From assembly GCA_021299175.1 (NCBI GenBank), contig JAJTFY010000010.1:1-44342 (forward strand): a stretch of 44,342 bases of DNA, in the 5' to 3' direction. Within the stretch, counting starts at the first letter, position 1. Each line of letters begins with the position of its first letter. The translations under genes and the position numbers were made by a program. This document shows positions 8,967-18,661 of this stretch, piece after piece. This stretch comes from Chitinophagaceae bacterium. GTDB taxonomy: Bacteria > Bacteroidota > Bacteroidia > Chitinophagales > Chitinophagaceae. The notes beneath the pieces are model-generated. The model searched no databases. It worked only from the letters and a program-made list of their open reading frames with translations, and was not told the DNA's origin.

Positions 8967-11575
8967 CTAGCCAAGATTGGCCAATCCCTCTTTCAGCATC
9001 TTGATCTTATCTAATGCATCCGCCTGCTTTTTTCTTTCCATGTCTACCACTTCCTGTTTGGCATTGTTGACAAACTTCTCATTGGAGAGTTTCTTCTCAA
9101 CACTTTCCAAAAAGCCCTGGAAATAGGCAAGTTCTGTTTCAAGCTCTTTTCGCTGGATGGAAGTATCCAATACTTGATCCGCTTTTACATAGAACTTGTC
9201 TCCGCCAATCACCAGCTGAATAGCGTCTGCCACTAGATCATCTGTAAAAGAAAATCCTTTTGCATTCACTTGTTTGCTAAGCAGTTCTTGTATGGGCAAC
9301 CATATTGATGTGTCTTTTGCAGCTACAAATAATGAAACAGCATCCTTGTTTTTGATTTGTGCCTTCACTCTTGCATCCCGGATAGTAGAGATAGCGGATT
9401 TAAGCAATACCGCCTCTTTCAGGATCGCATGGTCTGCATCCCTGGCAATGAATGATGCATCCATCTGTCTTACACAAAGATCAACAGGCTGATCATCCTT
9501 CAACAAGTGGTACATTTCCTCTGTCACGAATGGCATGAACGGATGCAGCCTTTCTAATAATATCTCAAAAAAACCAATGGCCTTGTTGAGATGGGCCTCA
9601 TCCATGGGCTTTTCAAAACCTGGCTTGATCCACTCAAGGTACCAACTGCAAAAATCATCCCAAACCAGCGTGTATAAAGTTTTGAGGGCTTCACTCAATT
9701 TAAATTGCTCCATCAATTGATCTACTTCAGTGCAAACCTCACGCAGCCTTGCATCAAACCATTCGTGGGGCCAGTCAGAACCCAAGGTCATCTCCTCTGC
9801 AGAGAGATTGGGTTTTGATCTTTCCTTCCAGAGTTGAACCAGTTTGAGTGCATTCCAAATCTTATTGATGAAATTTCTTCCCTGTTCATTGGATGCCTTG
9901 TCCCAGAGCAGATCATTGCCTGCAGGAGAAGCGATGAGAATCCCAAAACGAACGGCATCAGCACCGATATCATCAATCATTTCGAGCAGGTCTGGAGAGT
10001 TGCCCAGCTGCTTGCTCATTTTCCTTCCCTGCAGATCGCGAACAATGCCGGTAAAGTAAACATCTTTGAAAGGCTTTTCGCCCATGTATTCATAGCCCGC
10101 CATCACCATCCTGGCCACCCAGAAGAAAATGATTTCAGGTGCAGTAACCAGTGTATTGGTCGGATAATAATAAGCAACATCCTTGTTGCCAGGATTGGAA
10201 ATGCCCTTGAAAACCTCAAAAGGCCAGAGCCAGGAAGAGAACCAGGTATCCAGACAATCCTCATCTTGCTTGAGTTGTGGATTTTCTATGCCATATGTTG
10301 CAGAAAACTTTTGTTTGGCATCTTCTTCATCCATGGCAACGATAAAACGTCCTTCTGCATCATACCATGCAGGTATCTGATGGCCCCACCAAAGCTGGCG
10401 CGAAATGCACCAATCCTTGATGTTTTCCATCCAATGGCGATAGAGGTTCTTGAATTTGGCAGGATGAAAATTGATCTCCCCTTCCTGTACAGCATTAAGG
10501 GCAGGTGAGGATATTTTTTTCATGTCTACCCACCACTGCAAAGACAACCGCGGCTCAACCACAACATCTGTGCGCTCTGAGAAGCCCACCTGATGGGTAT
10601 ATTCATCAATCTTGACGACATGACCGGCCGACTTCAATTCCTCAACAATCTGCTTTCTGGCCTCAAACCGATCCAGGCCTATGTAAAGCTGGGCATCAGC
10701 ACTCATGGTACCGTCCTCATTGAGGATATCATAAACAGCAAGACCATGTTTGATACCGATTTGGTTATCATTCATGTCATGTGCCGGCGTGATTTTCAAT
10801 GCGCCAGAACCAAAATCAGTGGCCACATAATCATCCCCGATGATGGGTATTCTCCTGTTGATCAGTGGCACGATGGCCTCAGTGCCGATCAGGTGCTTAA
10901 AGCGCTCATCAGATGGATTAACCGCGATTGCTGCATCTCCCAGGATTGTTTCCGGACGAACAGTTGCGATGGTGATGCCTCCATGTTCAAGCGGCAAGGG
11001 GTTTCCTTCCTTATCAGCCAACTGGTATTGGAGAAAGTAAAGCTTTCCCTGTACCTCTTTGAAGATCACTTCTTCATCACTTAAAGCCGTCTTTGCACGC
11101 GGATCCCAGTTGATCATGCGCTTCCCGCGATAGATATATCCTTTGCTGTAAAGGTCATTGAATACATGGATCACAGAGCGATAATAATCAGGATCCATGG
11201 TAAAACTCCACCATATTTTTCCTTCCACTCCCAGGCATACTCAAGAAATGCTTCCCGACTCAGACTCGATTTCTGGATTCCCCTTTCGCGCAACATATGC
11301 ACCACTTTGGCTTCTGTAGCGATAGATGCATGATCTGTACCAGGCACCCAACAAGCATTTTTACCCATCATCCTGGCACGCCTGACAAGGATATCCTGGA
11401 TGGTATTGTTCAAACAATGACCCATATGGAGAATGCCGGTAACATTGGGTGGCGGGATAACAACCGTATAGGGTTCCCTGTCATCAGGGGTACTTTCAAA
11501 ATATTTTTGATCCAGCCAGTGCTGATACCATTTTTGCTCTGCTGATTTAAAATCAAATGTTTTGGAGATCTCCAT
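8967..11575 (-). pseudogene. valS: Valyl-tRNA synthetase, split into two frames by an internal out-of-frame deletion near 11200-11220
   Basis: N-terminal ORF 11171-11575 carries [13 protein letters not shown] (HIGH box); ORF 8967-11228 carries GRKMSKQLGNSPD (KMSKS). Junction ...[17 protein letters not shown]... lacks the roughly 18 residues expected between GGx and FTMD in ValS. Confidence 0.9.
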
Positions 11576-11598
11576 GAATTGCGAACGTTTAAGGTCTA

Positions 11599-11606
11599 CA
11601 AAGGTA
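11599..11606 (-). promoter_or_regulatory. Candidate -7 element TACCTTTG for valS, inside an 8-bp inverted repeat
   Basis: Minus strand TACCTTTG matches Bacteroidota TAnnTTTG, 23 nt upstream of the valS ATG; arms AAGGTCTA 11591-11598 / TAGACCTT 11617-11624. Confidence 0.45.
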
Positions 11607-11744
11607 ACAAGAAAGTTAGACCTTGGAGCAGTGATGTTGCTGTATATGCAAGCAAAGGATCTTGTTTGCTAGGAGACTAACAATGAAGTCATGACCTCCA
11701 AGAGCAATTCCTGAGAAGGAATAAGGTTTGTCTACCTGTCGTTC

Positions 11745-11864
11745 TTACCAAACCAGGTAAGTAACCAACGCAATCAAGGCATAGATAGCCAACACTACCA
11801 AAAAGACTTTAGCAGTTTTACCGGCTGGTGAAGATGTGAAGATATTCATGATTTTCTTTTTCAT
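11745..11864 (-). CDS. Unannotated 39-aa single-TM small membrane protein
   Basis: ATG...TAA: MKKKIMNIFTSSPAGKTAKVFLVVLAIYALIALVTYLVW; Lys-rich N-terminus plus one hydrophobic helix; below the length cutoff of the ORF track. Confidence 0.5.
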   Translation of the reverse strand: MKKKIMNIFTSSPAGKTAKVFLVVLAIYALIALVTYLVW

Positions 11865-12120
11865 TGGTGTATTCAATTGAAATTGGCATATCATGGAATT
11901 GGAAAGAAGGAACTAGTAGTAAGACGTAAAACACTCACTTCAAGTTACAAAGATTTCCAAAGATAATGTTAAAATTTTTTCAAATAACCTGATTTCTAGC
12001 TGCCTGAGGGGTGATTGCTGTTTGAAAAATGCCTGATCATGGTCATTGCCCAAGGTAAATTTTGTCTGTAAAATTGTCGTAAATACACGCACATTTAACT
12101 GTCAACTAATCTTTTATATG

Positions 12121-12549
12121 AAAAAATCAGCCAATCAAACCATTTATGCCATTTGGATAGACAGAAAACATGCCATGGTGATGAAATCAACAACCCAGGG
12201 TGAGCCGGAATTCATTGAAATCAAGTCTGGTGCAGGCAGAGAAAGATTTAATGGGGAAACAACCAATAAAACCGGCATGTTGGGTACTTCTATCAACTGG
12301 CAGAAAAAAATGCAAGAAAAAGAAAACAACCATGTGCAGCAATTCCTTAAAAAAGTACTTGATCAAATACATCAAGCCAAAGAAATCCTGATCCTGGGTT
12401 CCGGTGATACCCGGTATGAACTTCAAAACATCATTGAAAAGAGCAAAACGTTGCAGGAGGTCCCATTGAAAAATCGTGCATTCAGGAAAATCACCAAAAG
12501 AGAGCTTGAACTGGAAATGGAAAAAGAGTTCAGCCTGCATCTCGACTAA
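12121..12549 (+). CDS. Conserved hypothetical, resembling the baeRF / 'translational machinery protein' (eRF1 domain 3-like) fold
   Basis: AIWIDRKHAMVM N-terminal strand motif and ILILGSGDTRYELQNIIEKSKTL...VPLKNRAFRKITKREL; ATG at 12121 preferred over the track start 12046. Confidence 0.5.
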   Translation, partial: KKSANQTIYAIWIDRKHAMVMKSTTQGEPEFIEIKSGAGRERFNGETTNKTGMLGTSINWQKKMQEKENNHVQQFLKKVLDQIHQAKEILILGSGDTRYELQNIIEKSKTLQEVPLKNRAFRKITKRELELEMEKEFSLHLD

Positions 12550-12615
12550 GTTTTCAACAAGCCAACTGCCTTCGGAATTATCTTGTTAATTTCGGATCAT
12601 ATTTGTGGGCTAGGC

Positions 12616-13998
12616 ATGTATGCAATTGTAGACATAGAAACAACAGGAGGCAACGCAGGAACAGGAAGCATTACCGAGATCGCTATCTTGATCAGTGATG
12701 GAAAGGTAGTGATGCACAAGTACACCACCCTGGTGAACCCTATGCAACCCATTCCCGTTTTTATTGAAAAACTTACTGGCATCAACGACCAAATGGTCAG
12801 CAAGGCCCCCATTTTTGGGCAAGTTGCAAAAGATGTTTATGAACTGCTGCAAGACAAGGTTTTTGTTGCACACAATGTCAATTTTGATTTTTCGTTTATC
12901 GCTCACCAGCTTTCACAACATGGATTCAAATTGCATTCCAGGAAGCTATGCACCGTAAGGCTGAGCAGAAAAATATTCGATGGCCACCAGAGTTACAGCC
13001 TGGGCAACCTTTGCCGTTCGCTTGATATCCGCATAGAAGACCGCCACAGGGCCATGGGAGATGCAGAAGCCACAACCGTTCTTTTTCACAAACTGCTTCA
13101 GCATGACAAGCAAAACCATATTGAAAGCATGCTCAAGAAAGGCAGTGGCGACAGTTACCTGCCCATGAATCTATCGAGCAATGATCTTGAGTGCATGCCC
13201 AATACTCCGGGTGTGTATTATTTTCATGACAGTAAAGGGAAAATCATTTACGTCGGAAAAGCAAAACGCTTGAAAAAGCGTGTCACCAGTCATTTTTCAA
13301 ACAATGATGTCAGCAAAAAAAAACAAGACCTCATCCGGATGGTAAGCAAGATCAGTTTTCGGGAATGTGGGAATGAACTGATGATGGGTGTTTTCGAAAG
13401 CATTGAAATCAAACGATTATGGCCAGCCTTCAACAGGTCACAGAAAAAATTTGAAAACCGTTTTGGGATTTGCAGCTACGAAGATATGAAGGGAATCATT
13501 CGACTGGGAATTGTCAAAAAGAAAAAGCACTTGCAGTCATATACATCATTTCCCATGCAGGTAGATGGACAAAGGCTGCTGAACAAACTTGCAAGAGAAC
13601 ACAAGCTTTGCCCCAAAATGTGTTTTCTCCAAAAAGAGCAGGTTGCCTGTGTGGGAAGGGAGGAGGAATTTTGTGAAGGCATTTGTGAACATACAGAAGA
13701 CATTGCATCCTATAATACCAAGGTAAAAATGGCCATCAGTGAAATGATCCATCACTCCCCTACCATTGCGGTATTTGGTGAAGGCCGAGAAAGTACTGAG
13801 TTGACTTGCATCATGATTGGTAGAAACGATTTTCTTGCGCTGGGGTATGTTCCAAAAGACGCCATGAAACTAAAAAAAGATAAACTGGTAAAATTGCTGG
13901 AACCTGCAGCCTCCAATGAATTCATCCGGTCATTGGTCATGAACCAGGCAAACCTTCATCCCTCGATGAGTGTGCATTTCAAAGAAAAATTGAACTAA
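12616..13998 (+). CDS. DnaQ-like 3'-5' exonuclease fused to a GIY-YIG (UvrC/Cho-like) nuclease domain
   Basis: AIVDIETTGGNAGTGSITEIAI (ExoI), HNVNFDFSFIAHQL (ExoII), HRAMGDAEATTVLF (ExoIII); NTPGVYYFHDSKGKIIYVGKAKRLKKRVTSHF (GIY-YIG). Confidence 0.87.
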   Translation: MYAIVDIETTGGNAGTGSITEIAILISDGKVVMHKYTTLVNPMQPIPVFIEKLTGINDQMVSKAPIFGQVAKDVYELLQDKVFVAHNVNFDFSFIAHQLSQHGFKLHSRKLCTVRLSRKIFDGHQSYSLGNLCRSLDIRIEDRHRAMGDAEATTVLFHKLLQHDKQNHIESMLKKGSGDSYLPMNLSSNDLECMPNTPGVYYFHDSKGKIIYVGKAKRLKKRVTSHFSNNDVSKKKQDLIRMVSKISFRECGNELMMGVFESIEIKRLWPAFNRSQKKFENRFGICSYEDMKGIIRLGIVKKKKHLQSYTSFPMQVDGQRLLNKLAREHKLCPKMCFLQKEQVACVGREEEFCEGICEHTEDIASYNTKVKMAISEMIHHSPTIAVFGEGRESTELTCIMIGRNDFLALGYVPKDAMKLKKDKLVKLLEPAASNEFIRSLVMNQANLHPSMSVHFKEKLN

Positions 13999-14005
13999 AG
14001 AAAAG

Positions 14006-14293
14006 CTATCCCTTCAACTCCTCCACGGTAGCACCAATGCCCCTGTCGGTAATGGCATCACACATGGGTTTCAGCTCGTCATAAGAGCCGTGCTTTACAC
14101 CATATTTGCCTTTGTAATGAATGAACAAGGCGCATTGTTCGGCCTGTTCCCTTTCATGCTTGCAGACTTCCATCAGGGTTTTGATGACATGATCAAAAGT
14201 ATTCACTTCGTCATTCCATACAATCAATGCATAACCAGTGCTGTCAAGCACTTCGGTTTCATATTGTTCCTTGTAAATGGGATTGGATGACAT
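14006..14293 (-). CDS. clpS: ATP-dependent Clp protease adaptor ClpS
   Basis: YALIVWNDEVNTFDHVIKTLMEVCKHEREQAEQCALFIHYKGKYGVKHGSY. Confidence 0.9.
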   Translation of the reverse strand: MSSNPIYKEQYETEVLDSTGYALIVWNDEVNTFDHVIKTLMEVCKHEREQAEQCALFIHYKGKYGVKHGSYDELKPMCDAITDRGIGATVEELKG

Positions 14294-14323
14294 GCTGCGG
14301 GTGCAGTTTAAAAGGTAAAGTGG

Positions 14324-14398
14324 TGGAACATACTGGACTCGAACCAGTGACCCCTACTCTGTCAAAGTAATGCTCTAAACCAACTGAGCTAATGTTCC
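14324..14398 (-). tRNA. tRNA-Val (anticodon GAC); 3' CCA encoded at 14321-14323
   Basis: GGAACAT...ATGTTCC acceptor stem, anticodon loop TTGACAG, TTCGAGT T-loop. Confidence 0.93.
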
Positions 14399-14408
14399 TA
14401 ACGAAGAG

Positions 14409-14416
14409 CAAAGTTA
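14409..14416 (-). promoter_or_regulatory. Candidate -7 element TAACTTTG of tRNA-Val(GAC)
   Basis: TAnnTTTG match ending 10 nt upstream of the mature tRNA 5' end. Confidence 0.55.
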
Positions 14417-14473
14417 AGGTAAAATAAGGAATCATCATGCTTGGTTGCACCTTGAAATATCGCAATGGCTGTA

Positions 14474-15904
14474 TTAGCCAAACAATTCCTTTACTGCTTT
14501 TCCTTTACCATCAGGAGTAGTATAAAAAGGCCTTTCCTCAACCAAATAATTGGTCTCTGGATGAATGCCAAGTGCATGATAAATAGACTGGTGAACCTGA
14601 TCAATGACGATGGGATTTTTGATGGTCTTGCAGGGCCTTTCATCTGCCGTCTGACCAAATACATTGCCCTTCTTGATTCCTCCTCCGAACATGAGCATGG
14701 AACATCCATCTGTGAAATGACGGTGCATGCCATAAAACTTGATATCATTGATGATGTCGGGTTGTTTGACCTGCTCCCTTACCTTCAACTCCGGCCTGCC
14801 TTCGACCATCATGTCCCTGCTGAACTCAGTTGCCAGGATGATCATGGTCCTGTCCAGGTGTCCGGACTGTTCCAGGTCCTTGACAAGTTGAGCGATTGGG
14901 CCATCAATCCTCTTTTTCATTTCGACCAAGCGCGTGTGACCGTTTTCATGAGTATCCCAATTCATGAAGGGCTCATATTCTGTTGTTACACTGATGAACC
15001 TTGCACCTTTTTGGGTGAGCCGCTTGGCCATCAGACAACCCAATCCAAATTTTCCTGTATTGTAAATATCATAGCTGGACTTTGGCTCCTTGTTAAGGTC
15101 AAATGCAGCTGCCTCTGGAGATTTGAGCAACCTGTAAGCCTGTTCCATGGAGCGCTTCATGGATTCCTTGTGATAATCAGATCCATACTCACCCATCGGC
15201 CCCTGGTTCATCAGATCTCTGTACAATTGATTTCTTTTCTCAAACCGGGTTTCAGACATACCGACGGGTGGTCGAACAGAATCCAATCCTGCTGTCGGAT
15301 CTGGAATCATGAAGGGTCCGAATTCATTACCCAAAAAACCTGCTGTATGAAAGGCCTTAAGTTCTTCTCCTTCACCGACAGTAAATCGCTGTCCGATATC
15401 AATGAAAGCTGGAATCGCGCTGTTGATTGGCCCCAACTCCTTGGCAACCCAAGATCCAATATGGGGGGCTGATACAGATTGTGGAGGTCGGTAACATGTA
15501 TGCCAGTGGTATTGATGGCGAGCATGCAGAATATGCCCCATGTCTGCCGCAACATAAGAACGGATGACAGTTCCCCTGTCCATGATTTTTCCGATGGATT
15601 CCAATCCCTCCGAAAAATGAACACCATCCAGGATGGTTGGCACAGACTTGAATGTACTGAGTACATCATCGGATTTCATTCCCGTTGCGTATGGAGTGAA
15701 CCTTTTGGGATCAAATGTTTCGGTGTGGGCCATGCCACCCGCCATCCATAGCAAAATGACTGTATCTGCAGTTGACTGTTTTCCGAAAGGCTTCATGCTG
15801 CTCAAGAGTCCGGATAAGGGCATGGTCGCTCCCAGGGCAGCAATGGTTGCAGCACTGGTATTCTTTAAAAATTGTCTTCTATCCGAGAATTTGCTCATGG
15901 CCAA
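14474..15904 (-). CDS. DUF1501 domain-containing protein with Tat-type signal
   Basis: N-terminus SDRRQFLKNTSAATIAALGATMPLSG; LLWMAGGMAHTETFDPK and MIILATEFSRD motifs. Confidence 0.88.
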   Translation of the reverse strand: MAMSKFSDRRQFLKNTSAATIAALGATMPLSGLLSSMKPFGKQSTADTVILLWMAGGMAHTETFDPKRFTPYATGMKSDDVLSTFKSVPTILDGVHFSEGLESIGKIMDRGTVIRSYVAADMGHILHARHQYHWHTCYRPPQSVSAPHIGSWVAKELGPINSAIPAFIDIGQRFTVGEGEELKAFHTAGFLGNEFGPFMIPDPTAGLDSVRPPVGMSETRFEKRNQLYRDLMNQGPMGEYGSDYHKESMKRSMEQAYRLLKSPEAAAFDLNKEPKSSYDIYNTGKFGLGCLMAKRLTQKGARFISVTTEYEPFMNWDTHENGHTRLVEMKKRIDGPIAQLVKDLEQSGHLDRTMIILATEFSRDMMVEGRPELKVREQVKQPDIINDIKFYGMHRHFTDGCSMLMFGGGIKKGNVFGQTADERPCKTIKNPIVIDQVHQSIYHALGIHPETNYLVEERPFYTTPDGKGKAVKELFG

Positions 15905-15915
15905 TGAAGTTAATA

Positions 15916-18483
15916 TTAATCAATGATCTGAATTTCCGGCAATAACAGAGCTGCCCAGAAAAAATCCTGGATGCCTTCAAGTGAGGGTGTATCCCCCAAG
16001 ATTTTGATTGCCACTGCTTTTTCCTTGCTATTGGGTTTGCGCCCAAAAGAAAGTGAATAAAATGCAGACAACAGTGACATTCCATCGGGGTAGCGGCTTT
16101 GCCACTTGATGGCACCACGTTTTAGCATGGCATTGAACCGCGCTCCATTGGTCAGTTCCAGCGCCTGGAGCAGGTTGGCCTGAGACTCACGGCTGGTGGT
16201 AACATTCTCCCTGGTGGGTCTTCCCAACGCAATCAAAAATGGATTATTGGCCACAAAGGCTGCCCTGGCAAAATAACCTCCGGGGGGAACAAAGCCTGCT
16301 GCATATTGTGGCTTGAACTTCATGATAGAATCCGGAAAAATAGGATCGATGATTGCCCCAACAATATCAGAAAACTGCTCTGCTGTAATGCGTTTTCTGA
16401 GGGAGCCCCTGAACACATAATTTTGTAGATAAACATCGTTAGGGTCTTTCAGACCAACAGACTTGGTCTGATAAGTTTTTGATGTGGCAATGGAATAAAT
16501 CAATGCTTTGACATCCCCTCCTTTTTTCTGAAAATCAAATGCCATCCAATCCAGCAAATCCTGGCTCCATGGCTGATTGTCCATCTGGTCTACAGGCTCT
16601 ACCAAACCCCTGCCCAGCATTTGCTTCCAGATGCGGTTGACGATGGTGCGATACAACCTTCCATTTTCAGGCTTGACCATGATTTCAGCCAATTGTGCCA
16701 TTTTCACTTTCCTGGATTCCATGCTGTCAATCTTGCCCAAATCCTTCCACAACATCTGCGGGCGGATGAATTTTCCAGTGGGCTTGTCGCAGCGGTTGAT
16801 CTCCAATGAACTGTCTGCAAAAATATTGGCAAAGCCATAGGCATCGGTCAGCTTCCAATCGCTGATAAAACTGTTGTGGCATGATGCACATTTAAGGTTC
16901 AACCCTAAAAATACCTGAGCAACATTCTGGGCAGCCTGCATCTCTGTCCGTTGACTTGCATTGATTTCACCGCGCCATTTGATGCCCTCAATAAATCCCT
17001 TGGATTCCTTGACGGGGTCGACCAGTTCCTTTACAAACTGAGGATAGGGTTTGTTTGTTTTGATGGAATTGTACAGCCAATTGGTGATGTTAAACCTTCC
17101 ACCCGTGATGTATCCGGGACCGGTATAATCATTGCGCAATGCATCATTCCAGAAACTCAACCAATGGGCTGCAAAGTCATCCTCTCTGTCAAGCAACTGC
17201 CTTACCAGCTTATCCCTTTTGTCTGCTTTTTTATCCATCAAAAAGGTTTCCATTTCCTGTGGTGTTGGCAGCAGTCCGATCAGATCGAGATAAGCCCTTC
17301 GGATAAAAGTCCTGTCATCAATCTGTTTGGGCCATGGTAGTTTCTTTGCTTTCAGGTAACTGTTGGTCCATTTGTCAATGGGATTGGCATATGCTGCAGC
17401 ATCCGATGGCAATGCAGGATTTCTGGGAGCCAGCGCGGCATTCCTGAATGCTTTTTTGACCTGCTGGCTATCAGGCCAGGCCGCCCCAGCATTGATCCAT
17501 TGGGCAATAACCTTGATTTCCTGTTCAGTGAGTTTTTTGCCTTTGGAAGGCATGATGTCTTCATGGCCTTCAGGCAAGCTGATCCGCTTGTACAACTCAC
17601 TGGCATTTGCATTGCCAGGAACAACAACGGGTCCACTCTCTCCTCCTTTCATGATCAAGTCGATATGATCCAGGCGCAGGTCTCCCTTTACCTTTTCAGG
17701 ACCATGGCAATCATAGCAATTGTGTGCCAGGATTGTTCTTACCTGAAGCTGAAGGTCTATTTGTTGCTCCAATGAGGGTGATTCCAGGTTGGTAAATAAC
17801 TGCTCATTTTCAAGAACCAATGCTGGATCTTGTTCAAGCTGAGGTTCTTGAGCCATAGAAGTGGTCTTGTTTTTCAACAAGGTTGTGGCTGTTTTTTTTG
17901 ATGCTTCTGTTGACCAGTAATTGGTGCCGTGGGTCAGGGATGCTCCAAAATAGGTTGCCAGCAAGAGCAGCAGTACATTGGCAAAAAGGATGATCCTAAA
18001 TATTTTGATGCGCTGGCCTGTTGGATGTTGCAGCAGATCAGCATGCCTGAACCAGGCCAAGCCGTTCAGGCAAACAACACCCATCGCCAACCACTGGTGC
18101 CTGAGCAGCAAAGAACTGGCGTGATCCCCTTCAGCAGACAACATCAATCCGCTGATAGCAGAAAATAGCCCTGCGATGAGCCCTGTCAATAAAGTCAATT
18201 GAATGGCCTGCCGGTAGGCAGCATGCTTTTTGAAGATGATCAGAATTTCCAGGAAGGCTGCAAAAAGAATCACTCCGATGGGTAAATGAACAGCCATCGG
18301 ATGCAGACGACCAAGCAACTTCCATGCCAGGGATCCCGTTAGATCAAGCCCTGATCCTGCAATCTTTATGGTATTGAATACTGCAAATATGCAAATCCAG
18401 GACAAAGCAATGCCTACCCAGAAGAGCCGCTTGTTGTAAAATGATTGTTTAGGTGAATCGCTCATGATATGTAAATAACTCAC
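15916..18483 (-). CDS. DUF2231 membrane module + PSCyt1 cytochrome c + DUF1549/DUF1553 protein
   Basis: GRLHPMAVHLPIGV...LTHG TM module; HNCYDCHGPEKVKGDLRLD and NLKCASCHNSFISDW heme motifs; DRTFIRRAYLDLIGLLPTPQEME; alternate ATG at 18465. Confidence 0.87.
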   Translation of the reverse strand: MSYLHIMSDSPKQSFYNKRLFWVGIALSWICIFAVFNTIKIAGSGLDLTGSLAWKLLGRLHPMAVHLPIGVILFAAFLEILIIFKKHAAYRQAIQLTLLTGLIAGLFSAISGLMLSAEGDHASSLLLRHQWLAMGVVCLNGLAWFRHADLLQHPTGQRIKIFRIILFANVLLLLLATYFGASLTHGTNYWSTEASKKTATTLLKNKTTSMAQEPQLEQDPALVLENEQLFTNLESPSLEQQIDLQLQVRTILAHNCYDCHGPEKVKGDLRLDHIDLIMKGGESGPVVVPGNANASELYKRISLPEGHEDIMPSKGKKLTEQEIKVIAQWINAGAAWPDSQQVKKAFRNAALAPRNPALPSDAAAYANPIDKWTNSYLKAKKLPWPKQIDDRTFIRRAYLDLIGLLPTPQEMETFLMDKKADKRDKLVRQLLDREDDFAAHWLSFWNDALRNDYTGPGYITGGRFNITNWLYNSIKTNKPYPQFVKELVDPVKESKGFIEGIKWRGEINASQRTEMQAAQNVAQVFLGLNLKCASCHNSFISDWKLTDAYGFANIFADSSLEINRCDKPTGKFIRPQMLWKDLGKIDSMESRKVKMAQLAEIMVKPENGRLYRTIVNRIWKQMLGRGLVEPVDQMDNQPWSQDLLDWMAFDFQKKGGDVKALIYSIATSKTYQTKSVGLKDPNDVYLQNYVFRGSLRKRITAEQFSDIVGAIIDPIFPDSIMKFKPQYAAGFVPPGGYFARAAFVANNPFLIALGRPTRENVTTSRESQANLLQALELTNGARFNAMLKRGAIKWQSRYPDGMSLLSAFYSLSFGRKPNSKEKAVAIKILGDTPSLEGIQDFFWAALLLPEIQIID

Positions 18484-18661
18484 TTGCCAGCTTGCGAGTA
18501 ATTGTCAACACACTCCGTGCATAAACTTTACCCGATATATTTTTTTAATTGAAGGGTAAGGCCTATTTTACGATAGCATATATTCCAAGGCAATTTAAGT
18601 AAACTTAACATTAAAATTGACGAACTGAGGATACTGATTTTGCCGAATTAAAACTGCCATC

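Noticed and set aside
9834-10508. 224-aa plus-strand ORF
   Set aside because: Antisense to conserved valS coding sequence; no family signature.
11171-11228. Programmed frameshift or translational bypass in valS
   Set aside because: Conserved coding sequence is missing rather than inserted; recoding cannot restore the lost residues.
14321-14398. tRNA-associated integrated element
   Set aside because: No integrase, direct repeat of the tRNA 3' end, or phage/ICE genes seen next to either tRNA-Val.
14465-15472. 335-aa plus-strand ORF
   Set aside because: Antisense shadow of the DUF1501 gene; no recognisable protein family, composition atypical.
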